From positions 3,862,001-3,926,000 of the forward strand of contig NZ_CP097269.1 of assembly GCF_028473645.1 (NCBI RefSeq): DNA of 64,000 nucleotides, in the 5' to 3' direction. The position numbers and the translations under genes were made by a program. Shown here in pieces: positions 10,894-19,559 of this stretch; within the stretch, counting starts at the first letter, position 1, and each line of letters opens with the position of its first letter. Source of the stretch: Acidovorax sp. GBBC 1281 (GTDB lineage: Bacteria > Pseudomonadota > Gammaproteobacteria > Burkholderiales > Burkholderiaceae_C). Below the pieces are notes generated by a model. It made no database searches. It saw nothing but the letters and a program-made list of their open reading frames with translations, and was not told the DNA's origin.

Positions 10894-11955
10894 ATGCAAG
10901 AGACGCAAATTTTATCGACCCAGCCGCAGGCCCTGACCGAAGACCCCCGCCAGCCCCTGGGCCGGCGGGTGCTGGTGTTCGACGCCTGCCATGTCGGGGT
11001 GATCCTGCGCGCGGTGCTTTTCGTGGAGGCGGTGCTGGGCGTGGGCGCCCTCTTCAACACCGCCACGCCCCTGGAATGGCTCGGCCGGCTGTCGCTGCTG
11101 ACGGGCGGCGTCCTGCCCGCCACGCTGGCCTGGCTGGTCACCGCCTGCAGCCTGAAGACCGTGCTGCAGCGCCTGCCGGTGGCCTTGCAATACGCGGCGG
11201 GCGTGGCGCTGGGCACGCTGTCCGGGCTGTATGCCTGCGGCATGCTCGCGCTGGTGGGCGTGGCGGCCGACCCGCCCTGGCTGGCCAGTGCCGCCAGCGG
11301 CGCGCTGCTGTCGGCAGCGCTGGTGGCGGCGCTGGTGCTGCGCGCCCGCGCCCGCACGCCCGCAGCCACCACGGCGCGGCTGTCGGAGCTGCAGTCGCGC
11401 ATCCGTCCGCATTTTCTTTTCAACACGCTCAACAGCGCCATCGCCCTGGTGCGGGCCGAACCGGCCAAGGCCGAGGCGCTGCTGGAGGACCTGAGCGATC
11501 TGTTCCGCCACGCGCTGGTGGATCAGGGCGAGTCGGCCACGCTGGGCGAAGAGATCACCCTGGCGCGCCGCTACCTGGACATCGAGCAGGTGCGCTTCGA
11601 GGAACGGCTGCGCGTGCAGTGGTCGCTGGACGCCCGCGCCGACGGTGCCCGCCTGCCCCCGCTGCTGCTGCAGCCGCTGGTGGAAAACGCGGTCAAGCAC
11701 GGCGTGGAGCCGAGCGCCACGGGCGGGCGGCTGCGCATCGTGACCGAGCTGCGCGGCAGCCGCGTGATCGTGGTCATCACCAACACCGTGCCCGCCGCGC
11801 CGCAGCGCGAGGGCGGCAGGCCGCGCGGCCACGGCATCGCGCTGGCCAACGTGCGCGACCGCCTGCGGCTGCTGCACGACGTGCAGTGCGAGTTCAGCGC
11901 CGGCATGCAAAATGGCCGCTACCAGGTGCGCATTTCGTTGCCCGCGCGGTCCTGA
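10894..11955 (+). CDS. LytS/AlgZ-type membrane sensor histidine kinase
   Basis: 353 residues, ATG at 10894 (MQETQILSTQPQALTEDPRQ). Four hydrophobic segments occupy roughly residues 35-150. The phospho-acceptor motif is RIRPHFLFNTLNSAIALVRA (His_kinase domain of the LytS group), followed by an HATPase with LQPLVENAVKHGVE (N box) and RGHGIALANVRDRL (G box). The next gene, 22 bp on, is a LytTR response regulator. The order argH / kinase / regulator resembles the argH-algZ-algR block of Pseudomonas, so AlgZ (FimS) is the best comparison; the signal and targets are unknown. Confidence 0.88.
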   Translation: MQETQILSTQPQALTEDPRQPLGRRVLVFDACHVGVILRAVLFVEAVLGVGALFNTATPLEWLGRLSLLTGGVLPATLAWLVTACSLKTVLQRLPVALQYAAGVALGTLSGLYACGMLALVGVAADPPWLASAASGALLSAALVAALVLRARARTPAATTARLSELQSRIRPHFLFNTLNSAIALVRAEPAKAEALLEDLSDLFRHALVDQGESATLGEEITLARRYLDIEQVRFEERLRVQWSLDARADGARLPPLLLQPLVENAVKHGVEPSATGGRLRIVTELRGSRVIVVITNTVPAAPQREGGRPRGHGIALANVRDRLRLLHDVQCEFSAGMQNGRYQVRISLPARS

Positions 11956-11977
11956 CCTTTCCCCCTTCGCCCCTGCC

Positions 11978-12724
11978 ATGCACATCCTGATCGTTGACGA
12001 CGAAGCCCTGGCCCGCAGCCGCCTGCGCACCCTGCTGGCCGACTGCGACGCGCGGCACACCGCCGCCGAGGCCGCCAACGCCGCCGACGCGCTGGCGCAG
12101 CTGCAGCCCTCGGGCGGCCGCGCCTTCGACACCGTGCTGCTGGACATCCACATGCCCGGGCAGGACGGCCTGGCCCTGGCCCATGCCATGCGCACCCTGC
12201 CCTACCCGCCGGCCATCGTGTTCGTGACGGCCCATGCGGACCACGCCGTGAGCGCGTTCGAGCTGGACGCGGTGGATTACCTCACCAAGCCCGTGCGGCG
12301 CGAGCGGCTGGAAAAAGCCCTGGGCAAGGCCCTGCGCGCCCGGCACCCGGGCGCCCCGCCCGCGCCCACGGCGCCCATTCCCGATGGCGAGACTCTGCTG
12401 ATCCAGGACCGGGGCCGCACCGAGCGCGTGCCGCTGGCCGAGGTGCTGTACTTCAAGGCCGAGCAAAAATACCTGACGGTGCGCACCGCTGTGCGCAGCT
12501 ACATCCTGGACGGCTCGCTGAGCGAGCTGGAGGCGCGCCATGGCGACCGATTCCTGCGCATCCACCGCAACGCGCTGGTGGCCCGCCGCGCGGTGCGGGC
12601 GCTGGAAAAGCACTACGACCCCGAGGAGGGCGAAGGCTGGGCCGTGCGGCTGCACGGGCTGACCGAATTGCTGGCCGTGTCGCGCCGGCAGGTGGCGGCC
12701 GTGCGCGAAGAACTGGCCGGCTGA
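11978..12724 (+). CDS. LytTR-family response regulator (AlgR-like)
   Basis: 248 residues, ATG at 11978 chosen because MHILIVDDEALARSRLRTLL is the exact start of a receiver domain. The receiver has the acidic pair DDE, phospho-acceptor Asp in VLLDIHMPGQDGL, and the Lys in YLTKPVRRERL. The C-terminal LytTR DNA-binding domain has FLRIHRNALVARRAVRALEK. It is co-transcribed with the kinase upstream. AlgR-type regulators control pili, exopolysaccharide and related surface traits in other bacteria; targets here are not known. Confidence 0.9.
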   Translation: MHILIVDDEALARSRLRTLLADCDARHTAAEAANAADALAQLQPSGGRAFDTVLLDIHMPGQDGLALAHAMRTLPYPPAIVFVTAHADHAVSAFELDAVDYLTKPVRRERLEKALGKALRARHPGAPPAPTAPIPDGETLLIQDRGRTERVPLAEVLYFKAEQKYLTVRTAVRSYILDGSLSELEARHGDRFLRIHRNALVARRAVRALEKHYDPEEGEGWAVRLHGLTELLAVSRRQVAAVREELAG

Positions 12725-12773
12725 AGACCGAGGGTGTTTTGGGCCGCCAGCACAATCAAATTGCCGGCATACC

Positions 12774-12792
12774 GCTATTGATTTAATAGCAA
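12774..12792 (+). repeat. Dispersed 19-nt palindromic repeat, copy B (intergenic)
   Basis: GCTATTGATTTAATAGCAA between the convergent response regulator and ZIP genes; it may contribute a hairpin at this convergent junction. Fifteen of 19 bases agree with copy A or better by eye. Confidence 0.65.
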
Positions 12793-12835
12793 ACCCAGGC
12801 CCTGACGCGCCGCCGCACCGGGGCCCCACAGCCGG

Positions 12836-13696
12836 TCAGTGCGCGTGGGCCATGCCGCTCACCAGCGTGACCACCGTCATGCCCGCCACCAGCCAGGCGA
12901 TCTGCGCCACCGTCTGGCCCGCGCTCAGGCGCTTTTGCAGCTGCGGGATCAGGTCGGCCAGCGCCACGTAGATGAAGCTGCTGGAGGCGATGGCCAGGAA
13001 GTAAGGCAGCCAGTCCTGCAGCTCGCCGACCAGGAAATACCCCACGACCCCGCCCAGGGCGGTGACCGCACCGGCCAGCGACACCTTCAGCAGCGCCATG
13101 CGGCGGTTGGCGCTGGCCTGGCGCAGCACCACCAAGTCGCCCATGTGGTGCGGCACCTCGTGCGCCAGCACCGACAGGGCCGCCACCACGCCCAGGCGCA
13201 GGTCGGCCATGAAGGCCGAGGCGATCAGGATGCCGTCGCCGAAGCAGTGCACGCTGTCGCCCGTGAGCAGCGCCCAGCCGCCGCCACTGCGCCGCGCTTC
13301 GCCTTCGGCATGGGCGTCACCGTTCGCGTGGTCATGGGCGTGGCCGTGCCCCTGCGTATGGCCATGGGCATGCCCGTGCGAATGCGCATGGCCGTGTCCG
13401 TGGCCATGCTCGTGCCCGTGGTGCCACAGCTCGGCCTTGTCGAGCAGAAAGAAGAACACCAGCCCCACCAGCAGCGTGGCGAACAGGTCGTGCGCACCGG
13501 CCTGGCTCTCGAACGCCTCGGGCAGCAGGTGCATGAAGGCCGTGGCCAGCAGCGCGCCGGCCGCCAGGCTCAGCAGGTGCTGCGGCCCCACGCCGCGCCG
13601 GCCGTCGCCCAGCCCCGCACGCATCAACAGGGCGGCCACCCACACGCTGCCGATGCCGGCCGCCAGCGTGGCCAGGATGATTGCTACCAAAGTCAT
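12836..13696 (-). CDS. ZIP-family metal (zinc) transporter
   Basis: 286 residues from the ATG at 13696 (MTLVAIILATLAAGIGSVWV); longer readings run into the neighbouring gene. There are about eight membrane segments. The large cytoplasmic loop holds a His-rich tract (HHGHEHGHGHGHAHSHGHAH and further HG/HD pairs) typical of ZIP metal-binding loops. The conserved metal-site helices are seen as DSVHCFGDGILIASAF and VLAHEVPHHMGDLVVL. It moves zinc or a similar divalent cation into the cytoplasm. No Zur-like site was recognised upstream. Confidence 0.9.
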   Translation of the reverse strand: MTLVAIILATLAAGIGSVWVAALLMRAGLGDGRRGVGPQHLLSLAAGALLATAFMHLLPEAFESQAGAHDLFATLLVGLVFFFLLDKAELWHHGHEHGHGHGHAHSHGHAHGHTQGHGHAHDHANGDAHAEGEARRSGGGWALLTGDSVHCFGDGILIASAFMADLRLGVVAALSVLAHEVPHHMGDLVVLRQASANRRMALLKVSLAGAVTALGGVVGYFLVGELQDWLPYFLAIASSSFIYVALADLIPQLQKRLSAGQTVAQIAWLVAGMTVVTLVSGMAHAH

Positions 13697-13766
13697 GGCT
13701 TCTCGTGCTTTCCCTGCAAGGCCTGTCGGCCTTTTGTATCGAATCGATTCGGCGCGCACGGCGCGC

Positions 13767-13788
13767 AAAAAAAGCCCCGAAGGGCTTT
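13767..13788 (-). terminator. Intrinsic terminator of the dienelactone hydrolase gene
   Basis: Read on the minus strand this is AAAGCCC, a CTTCGG-containing loop, then GGGCTTT running into a T tract: a tetraloop hairpin with U-run. It lies 42 bp after the stop of the hydrolase gene and before the ZIP gene, so the two are separate units. Confidence 0.85.
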
Positions 13789-13829
13789 GGCGGGACCGCT
13801 GGGGCAGGAACGCCGCCGGCGATGGTCTC

Positions 13830-14738
13830 TCAGGCCACGCCGTGTGTCTTGAACCACTGCAGCGCCCGCTTCCATCCGTCCTCGGCCGCTTCCTTTCGGA
13901 AGCTGGGCCGGTAGTCGGCATGGAAGGCATGGGGCGCGTCGGGGTACACGACGAACTGCGACGCCTTGGCGGCAGCGGAGCCGGTCTGGAGAGCCGCTTT
14001 CATCTTATCAATCGTGTCAAGGGGGATGCCGCTGTCTTTTTCGCCGTACAGGCCCAGCACCGGCGCCTTGAGGATCGGGGCGATGTCCACCGGGTGCTTG
14101 GGCGTGAGCTCGCTGGCCTGCCCCACCAGCCGGCCGTACCAGGCCACGCCCGCCTTGACGGGGCCGTGGGCGGCGTATAGCCAAGTGATGCGGCCACCCC
14201 AGCAAAAGCCGGTGATGCCGACCTTCTTCAGGTCGCCGCCGTTCTCGCCCGCCCACTTCACGGTGCCGTCCAGATCGGCAAGCACCTGCGCATCGGGCAC
14301 CTTGGAGACCAGCTCGCTCATCAGCTTGGCGGCTTCGGTGTACTGAAGCGGATCGCCCTGGCGGGCATACAGCTCGGGGGCGATGGCCAGGTAGCCGGCC
14401 TTGGCGAAACGGCGGCAGGTGTCGGCGATGTATTCGTGCACGCCGAAGATCTCCTGGATCACCAGCACCACCGGCAGGTCGGTCTTGCCGGCGGGCGCGG
14501 CGCGGTAGGCCGGCACTTTGAAGCCGTTGACCTCGATGCTGACCTTGCCCGCCGTGAGCCCGTCCGCGGGCGTCTGGATCGCGGTCTGCGCCATCACGGG
14601 CATGGCCGCGGCGGCATAGCCCACGCCGAAACCGGCACCCAGGGCGACACGCATCGCGGTTCGGCGGGTGGCTCCCGCCTCGGTGCTCTGGCCCGGCAAG
14701 AGGGCGTCGAAATCGGTCTTGAGGTCATCACGCAGCAT
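13830..14738 (-). CDS. Dienelactone hydrolase family protein
   Basis: 302 residues from ATG 14738 (MLRDDLKTDFDALLPGQSTE). The N-terminal region contains TRRTAMRVALGAGFGVGYAA, a possible twin-arginine export signal ending near MAQT. The alpha/beta hydrolase core has the family nucleophile elbow GFCWGG with Cys as nucleophile, and the His in PDAPHAFHADY. Known dienelactone hydrolases open cyclic lactones of chlorocatechol pathways, but many paralogues have other ester substrates. No other catechol genes are nearby, so the role is open. It is divergent from a GbsR-type regulator. Confidence 0.88.
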   Translation of the reverse strand: MLRDDLKTDFDALLPGQSTEAGATRRTAMRVALGAGFGVGYAAAAMPVMAQTAIQTPADGLTAGKVSIEVNGFKVPAYRAAPAGKTDLPVVLVIQEIFGVHEYIADTCRRFAKAGYLAIAPELYARQGDPLQYTEAAKLMSELVSKVPDAQVLADLDGTVKWAGENGGDLKKVGITGFCWGGRITWLYAAHGPVKAGVAWYGRLVGQASELTPKHPVDIAPILKAPVLGLYGEKDSGIPLDTIDKMKAALQTGSAAAKASQFVVYPDAPHAFHADYRPSFRKEAAEDGWKRALQWFKTHGVA

Positions 14739-14884
14739 GGTCTGGCTCCTGGTTGGGTGAAAGGATCGGCAGCGCAAGAGTCTAGGGCCTGCGGCGCGCG
14801 GCGGCATGACCCGCAGGGCTGAACGGGTTTGCCGCCGTTCACCCAGGGCCGGTGCAGCAAAGGTGCAGTGATGGCGCGGCTCTT

Positions 14885-14904
14885 ATTTCTGTATTGACAG
14901 AAAT
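14885..14904. promoter_or_regulatory. Palindromic operator before the GbsR/MarR-type regulator
   Basis: ATTTCTGTATTGACAGAAAT. With flanks it is a perfect 10-bp inverted repeat (TTATTTCTGT at 14883-14892, spacer ATTG, ACAGAAATAA at 14897-14906). It ends 20 bp before the regulator's ATG, in the promoter position, which suggests autoregulation. A near-identical site precedes the downstream operon. Confidence 0.75.
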
Positions 14905-14926
14905 AAAAGAAAACTAAACTGCCCCC

Positions 14927-15475
14927 ATGCAACTGACCGACATCGCCCAACGCTTCGTGGTCCATTGGGGAGAGATGGGGACCGCCTGGGGCGTGAACCG
15001 CACCGTGGCCCAGATCCACGCGCTGCTCTTCTTCCATGGCCGCCCGCTGCACGCCGAGGAAATCTGCGAGACGCTGGGCGTGGCCCGTTCCAACGCCAGC
15101 AACAGCCTCAAGGAGCTGCTCAACTGGAACCTGATCCGCACCACCCACGTGCTGGGCGACCGGCGCGACTATTTCGAAACCTCCACCGACGTGTGGGAGC
15201 TGTTTCGCACCGTGGTGCGCGAACGCAAGGAGCGCGAGTTCGACCCCACCGTGCGCATGCTGCGCGAACTGGTGGCCCGCCCCGACTTCGCCAGCGAAAC
15301 CGCCGATGCCCAGGACCGCGTGCGCGAGACGCTGCACCTCATGGATTCGCTGGGGGTTTGGGCCGACGAAATGCTGCGCCTGTCCCCCGCCACGCTCGAC
15401 AAGGTGCTGCGCCTGGGGGCCAGCGTGCAGAAGTTCGTGCGCGACGGATCGGCCGACAAGGCATCCCCGGGCTAG
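14927..15475 (+). CDS. GbsR/MarR-type transcriptional regulator
   Basis: 182 residues, ATG at 14927. The N-terminal winged helix-turn-helix is clear (IHALLFFHGRPLHAEEICET, then LGVARSNASNSLKELLNW), as in GbsR-type repressors that respond to small molecules such as choline in other species. The C-terminal half is helical and probably dimerises. The palindromic operator just upstream and the copy before the next operon suggest it represses itself and those four genes. The ligand is unknown. Confidence 0.85.
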   Translation: MQLTDIAQRFVVHWGEMGTAWGVNRTVAQIHALLFFHGRPLHAEEICETLGVARSNASNSLKELLNWNLIRTTHVLGDRRDYFETSTDVWELFRTVVRERKEREFDPTVRMLRELVARPDFASETADAQDRVRETLHLMDSLGVWADEMLRLSPATLDKVLRLGASVQKFVRDGSADKASPG

Positions 15476-15492
15476 GCTTTTTTTGCCCTGAT

Positions 15493-15512
15493 ATTTCTGT
15501 TTTGAATGAAAT
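15493..15512. promoter_or_regulatory. Second copy of the regulator operator, before the DCC/epimerase operon
   Basis: ATTTCTGTTTTGAATGAAAT matches the site at 14885 in 17 of 20 positions and keeps the outer ATTTC...GAAAT dyad. It lies in the 53-bp gap between the regulator and the DCC gene, 16 bp before the ATG. Confidence 0.7.
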
Positions 15513-15528
15513 TTCGGAAGGATTGAAC

Positions 15529-15999
15529 ATGAATGCCGCAGCCACCCCCAACCCCGCCATCTATCCCCTCACCCTCTACTTCGACTCGCGCTGCCGCCTG
15601 TGCGCCGCCGAGATGGGCAACCTGATGCTGCGCAATACCAGCGGCCTGCTGCGCTTTGCCGACGTGTGGGCGCCAGACTTCGAAGGCCCGCCGGCAGGCA
15701 CCACGCGGGACGACCTGCTCACCCTGATCCATGCGCGCCAGGCCGACGGCCGGCTGCTGCGCGGCGTCGCGGTGTTCCGCGCGGCCTACGAGGCCGTGGG
15801 CCTGGGCTGGCTGACCGCCGCCACGCGCTGGCCCGTCATCGGGCCGCTGGCCGACCGGGTGTACCCGGTGCTGGCACGCAACCGCTATCGCCTGCCGCAG
15901 TGGCTGGTGCACGGCCTGTTCGAGAAGGCCAGCGGCGCGGCCGCCCGCCGGGCCGCGGCCCGCCGCTGCGGGCAGGGCGACGACCAGTGCCGGCTCTGA
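15529..15999 (+). CDS. DCC-family thiol-disulfide oxidoreductase-like protein
   Basis: 156 residues, ATG at 15529, preceded by GGAAGGATTGAAC. The N-terminal motif YFDSRCRLCAAEM corresponds to the D-x-x-C-x-x-C signature of the DCC (DUF393) family, which is predicted to have a thioredoxin-like fold. It is the first gene of an operon with an epimerase and two membrane proteins. No biochemical role is established for most members. Confidence 0.8.
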   Translation: MNAAATPNPAIYPLTLYFDSRCRLCAAEMGNLMLRNTSGLLRFADVWAPDFEGPPAGTTRDDLLTLIHARQADGRLLRGVAVFRAAYEAVGLGWLTAATRWPVIGPLADRVYPVLARNRYRLPQWLVHGLFEKASGAAARRAAARRCGQGDDQCRL

Positions 16000-16032
16000 C
16001 GACGCCCCTCACACCTTTCACGGAGCAGTTCC

Positions 16033-16935
16033 ATGCACATCCTTCTCACCGGCTCCACTGGATTCATCGGCCGCGCGGTGCAACGCGCGCTCGAACGTGC
16101 GGGCCACACCGTGCACGGCGGCGTCTCGCCGCGCCGCGCGGCAGGCCGCCCCGGCCAGGTCGCCATGGATTTCGCACACGACACGGCGCCCGCCGCGTGG
16201 CTGCCGCGCCTGGCAGGCATCGACGCGGTGGTGAATGCCGTCGGCGTGCTGCGCGACACCCGCGCACGCCCCATCGACGCCTTGCACCAGCACACGCCGG
16301 TGGCCTTGTTCGACGCCTGCGCCCAGGCCGGCGTGCGGCGCATCGTCCAGATCTCGGCGCTGGGCATTGCCGGCAGCGCCACACGCTACGCCACCACCAA
16401 ACGCGCGGCCGACACCCACCTGCTCGGTCTGACCGCACAAGGGGCCGTGTCGGGCGTGGTGCTGCGGCCCAGCATCGTGTTCGGCCGGGGTGGCGCCAGC
16501 AGCGCGCTCTTCATGAACCTGGCACGCCTGCCGGTGCTGGTGCTGCCCGGGCCGGTGCTGCAGGCCCGCGTGCAGCCCGTGGCGGTTCACGATCTGGCCG
16601 ATGCGGTGGCCGCGCTGATGGGCCCCGCGCTGGACACGACCGGACTCATCGAATGCAGCGGGCCCGAGGCAGTGCCCATGGCCGAACTGATCGCCAGCCT
16701 GCGCCAGCAATCGGGCCACGGGCCCGCCCGCGTACTGCGCCTGCCGGATGCGCTCAGCCACCTGAGCGCCCGCCTGGGCGACCAGGTGCCGGCCCTGCCC
16801 TGGTGCAGCGAAACGCTCGCCTTGCTGGGCAGCGACAACACGGCGGACCCGGCCGCGTTCCAGCGCCTGCTGGGCCATGAAGCGACGCACTACCGCCATC
16901 TGGTCGAAAGCGCCTGGGCGCCGTCCGCACGATGA
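16033..16935 (+). CDS. NAD(P)-dependent epimerase / SDR-type oxidoreductase
   Basis: 300 residues starting MHILLTGSTGFIGRAVQRAL, an extended-SDR dinucleotide-binding motif (GxxGxxG). Later motifs include VVNAVGVLRD and YATTKRAAD, where YxxxK is the catalytic pair (here YATTK). The tail of about 90 residues is substrate-binding. It overlaps the next gene by ATGA, so translation is coupled. Proteins of this type next to DoxX-like membrane proteins are common but their substrate is generally unknown. Confidence 0.85.
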   Translation: MHILLTGSTGFIGRAVQRALERAGHTVHGGVSPRRAAGRPGQVAMDFAHDTAPAAWLPRLAGIDAVVNAVGVLRDTRARPIDALHQHTPVALFDACAQAGVRRIVQISALGIAGSATRYATTKRAADTHLLGLTAQGAVSGVVLRPSIVFGRGGASSALFMNLARLPVLVLPGPVLQARVQPVAVHDLADAVAALMGPALDTTGLIECSGPEAVPMAELIASLRQQSGHGPARVLRLPDALSHLSARLGDQVPALPWCSETLALLGSDNTADPAAFQRLLGHEATHYRHLVESAWAPSAR

Positions 16936-17300
16936 ACGCCGAAACCACCCGCTGGCTGCGCGCCAGCCTCGTCCTGGTGTGGCTGGGCACCGCACTGGCC
17001 AGTGCCATCGAATCGCAAGGCCAGGGCCGCGATCTGCTGGTGCGTGGCGGGCTGCAGAGCGAAGCCTGGATCCAGGCGCTGGTGTGGGACGGCATCGCTG
17101 CCGACACGGCCATCGGGCTCGCGCTGTGGCTGCGCCCCGGCCGGGCCACCGATGCCCTGGCACTGGCCTTGATGGGCGTGATGACGGTGGTCGCCACGGT
17201 GCTGCTGCCCGCGCTGTGGCTGGACCCGCTGGGGCCGCTGCTCAAAAACCTGCCCATTGCCGCCATCCTCGTCGTCCTGCTGAAAGCACCACGCACATGA
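16932..17300 (+). CDS. DoxX-like small membrane protein
   Basis: 122 residues, ATG overlapping the epimerase stop (ATGA). Four hydrophobic segments, starting TTRWLRASLVLVWLGTALAS, with a short polar region after the first. The size, four-helix layout and position after an epimerase fit DoxX-like proteins; I am less sure of the exact family. It is coupled to the following gene by another ATGA overlap. Confidence 0.65.
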   Translation: MNAETTRWLRASLVLVWLGTALASAIESQGQGRDLLVRGGLQSEAWIQALVWDGIAADTAIGLALWLRPGRATDALALALMGVMTVVATVLLPALWLDPLGPLLKNLPIAAILVVLLKAPRT

Positions 17301-17773
17301 ACACCTATCTCGCACTCAAATGGATCCACATCCTGTCCAGCGTGCTGCTGGTGGGCACGGGCTTCGGCTCGGCGTTCTACCTGTTCTTCGCCAACCGCAG
17401 CGGCAGCGTGGCCGCCCAGGCCGTGGTGTCGCGGCTGGTGGTGCGGGCCGACACGTGGTTCACCACGCCGGCCGGCATCGTGCAGCCGGTGACCGGCGTC
17501 GCCATGGCGATGATGGCCGGCTGGCCGCTGTCCACGCCATGGCTGGCCACCTCGATCGCGCTGTATGCAATAGCCGGCCTGTGCTGGCTGCCGGTGCTGT
17601 GGCTGCAGTGGCGCATGGCTGCCATGGCACGGGACGCCGCCGCGCAAGGCACGCCGATGCCGGCGCTCTACACCCGCTATGCGCGCTGGTGGGAGGCGCT
17701 GGGCTACCCGGCTTTCGTGGCCATGCTGGCCGTGTTCTTCCTGATGGTGCACAAGCCCGCGCTGTGGGGCTGA
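17297..17773 (+). CDS. DUF2269-type integral membrane protein
   Basis: 158 residues, ATG at 17297 overlapping the preceding stop. It starts MNTYLALKWIHILSSVLLVG, with a His in the first membrane helix, then ANRSGSVAAQAVVSRLVVRA, and two or three further helices. This pattern fits the DUF2269 family of membrane proteins. It is last in the operon controlled by the 15493 operator; the function is not known. Confidence 0.75.
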   Translation: MNTYLALKWIHILSSVLLVGTGFGSAFYLFFANRSGSVAAQAVVSRLVVRADTWFTTPAGIVQPVTGVAMAMMAGWPLSTPWLATSIALYAIAGLCWLPVLWLQWRMAAMARDAAAQGTPMPALYTRYARWWEALGYPAFVAMLAVFFLMVHKPALWG

Positions 17774-17780
17774 TGGTTGT

Positions 17781-18581
17781 TCAGGCGATGGCGTCGGCGC
17801 CCGCACGCGCGGGCGTTCGCGGCTCGATCCCGGCATAGGCGCAGCGCGCCAGTGCCTCGGCCAGCACCTGCGACGGGTTGACCAGGCGAGCGCCCGCCGC
17901 GGCCTCGTCCAGGGCCAGCGGGATTTCGGTGCAGCCCATGATGAGGGTCGAAACCCCATCGCGTTCGCGCAGCGCCTGTGCCACCGCCGCGAAGCGGTGG
18001 CGGGCCAGTGCATAGTCGCCGGCCTTCACGCCGTCGTAGATGCCCTGCATGAGCTGCTCGCGCTCACCAGGCTGCGGCAGCACGCAGGCCACCCCGTGGC
18101 GCTGCAGTTCGGCCTGGTACAGCCCGCTGTCGTAAGACCCTTGCGTGGCCAGCAGCGCCACGCGAGGAACCTGCGCGGCCGCGAGCCCGGCCGCCACTTC
18201 GCGCATGCCGTGCAACACCTGCAGCTGCGGAAACCGCTGCTGCAGCTCCCCATGCCAGGCATGGGCCGTGTTGCATGCGATCGCCACGGCCTGCACCCCC
18301 AGCGCCACCAGTCGACCCGTGGCCTGCGCCATCGGCTCTGCCGGCTGGTGGGCGCCGGACGTGCGGTCGCCCAGGGCCGCCGTGCGATCGGGAATGGGCA
18401 CCTGCGCCAGCCAGTGCTCCGGATAGGCCTGATCCCGCACGGGAATGCCGAGCGCGGCCATGCGCCGCGTGCACGCCTCCACGAAGAGCCGCACGAAATC
18501 GGCCCCGGCGGCCGGCCCCATGCCGCCCAGAATGCCCACCATGCGGGGCACCGGGGAGATCGGGGGGATCGACGGTGTCAT
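17781..18581 (-). CDS. Aspartate/glutamate racemase family protein
   Basis: 266 residues from ATG 18581 (MTPSIPPISPVPRMVGILGG). The two catalytic Cys motifs of the Asp/Glu racemase superfamily are present: AVAIACNTAHAWHG in the first half and LIMGCTEIPLAL in the second, together with the start GILGGMGPAAGADF. It should interconvert L- and D-aspartate or a related acid without cofactor. It lies 35 bp downstream of an amino-acid binding protein gene on the same strand and near a D-amino-acid dehydrogenase, forming a D-amino-acid module. Confidence 0.9.
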   Translation of the reverse strand: MTPSIPPISPVPRMVGILGGMGPAAGADFVRLFVEACTRRMAALGIPVRDQAYPEHWLAQVPIPDRTAALGDRTSGAHQPAEPMAQATGRLVALGVQAVAIACNTAHAWHGELQQRFPQLQVLHGMREVAAGLAAAQVPRVALLATQGSYDSGLYQAELQRHGVACVLPQPGEREQLMQGIYDGVKAGDYALARHRFAAVAQALRERDGVSTLIMGCTEIPLALDEAAAGARLVNPSQVLAEALARCAYAGIEPRTPARAGADAIA

Positions 18582-18616
18582 GGACAACCTCTGGAAAGCG
18601 CTGGCGCAGGGGGCGA

Positions 18617-19504
18617 TCAGTTGGCGGGCTTGTCGCTCTGCGCCACCAGGTTGTCGCGCAGTTCCTTGGACATGGGCAGGCCCAGGTTCTGGCCCTTGGG
18701 CGGCACGGGCGACATGAACCACTTGGTGTAGAGCTTCTCGAACTCGCCGGACTTCATCATCCCGCCGATCACGCCGTTCACCAGCGCCTGGAACTGCGGA
18801 TCGTCCTTGCGCAGCATGCAGGCATAGGGCTCGACCTGCAGCGAATCGCCCACCACCACCCAGTCCGCGGGGTTGCGCGCATTGCCCTTCAGGCCGAACA
18901 GCAAAATGTCGTCCATGGCGAACGCCTCGGCACGGCCCGAATCGACCAGCAGCATGGAATCGTCGTGGTCCTTGCCGAGCACGATGTCCATCTCAAGGTT
19001 GTTCTCGCGGCTGTACTTGCGGATCACCTGCGCATTGGTCGTGCCGCTGGTGCTGGCGACCTTCTTCTTGGCCAGGTCAGCGTAGTTCTGCACGCCCGAG
19101 GTCTTCTTGGTGAGCAGCCGGGTGCCGGTGTAGAAATAGTTCACGGCGAACTGCACGTCCTTGCCGCGCGCGGAGTTGTTGGTGGTGGAGCCGCATTCGA
19201 GGTCCACCGTGCCGTTGGTGATGAGCGGAATGCGGTTCTGCGACGTGACGGCCTGCAGCTCCACCTTGATCGCCGGGTTCTTGAGCTTGGCGCGCACCGC
19301 ATTCACCACCGCGTTGGAGATGTCCACCGAGAAGCCGATCGGCTCGCCCGGGCCCGCCAAGTAGCTGAAGGGTACCGACGATTCACGGTAGGCCAGCGTG
19401 ATCTTTCCCGAGTCGGCGATCTTCTGCAGGGTGTCGGCGTGGGCCGCGGTGGCCGCAGCGCACACGCCGCAAGCGAGGACTGCGGCAGACAGGAATGGCT
19501 TCAT
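18617..19504 (-). CDS. Amino-acid ABC transporter substrate-binding protein (GltI-like)
   Basis: 295 residues from ATG 19504, preceded by an AAGGAG ribosome site. The signal peptide is MKPFLSAAVLACGVCAAATA followed by AHA. The mature protein is a type II periplasmic binding protein: ITLAYRESSVPFSYL, GFSVDISNAVVNAV, and LECGSTTNNSARGKDVQFA resemble the aspartate/glutamate binder GltI. No permease or ATPase genes adjoin. With the racemase downstream it suggests capture of acidic amino acids. Confidence 0.9.
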   Translation of the reverse strand: MKPFLSAAVLACGVCAAATAAHADTLQKIADSGKITLAYRESSVPFSYLAGPGEPIGFSVDISNAVVNAVRAKLKNPAIKVELQAVTSQNRIPLITNGTVDLECGSTTNNSARGKDVQFAVNYFYTGTRLLTKKTSGVQNYADLAKKKVASTSGTTNAQVIRKYSRENNLEMDIVLGKDHDDSMLLVDSGRAEAFAMDDILLFGLKGNARNPADWVVVGDSLQVEPYACMLRKDDPQFQALVNGVIGGMMKSGEFEKLYTKWFMSPVPPKGQNLGLPMSKELRDNLVAQSDKPAN

Positions 19505-19559
19505 GGGGAACTCCTTGACGGGAACAAAAAAGGGAATGGAACGGTGCAGGTGCCCAGGC

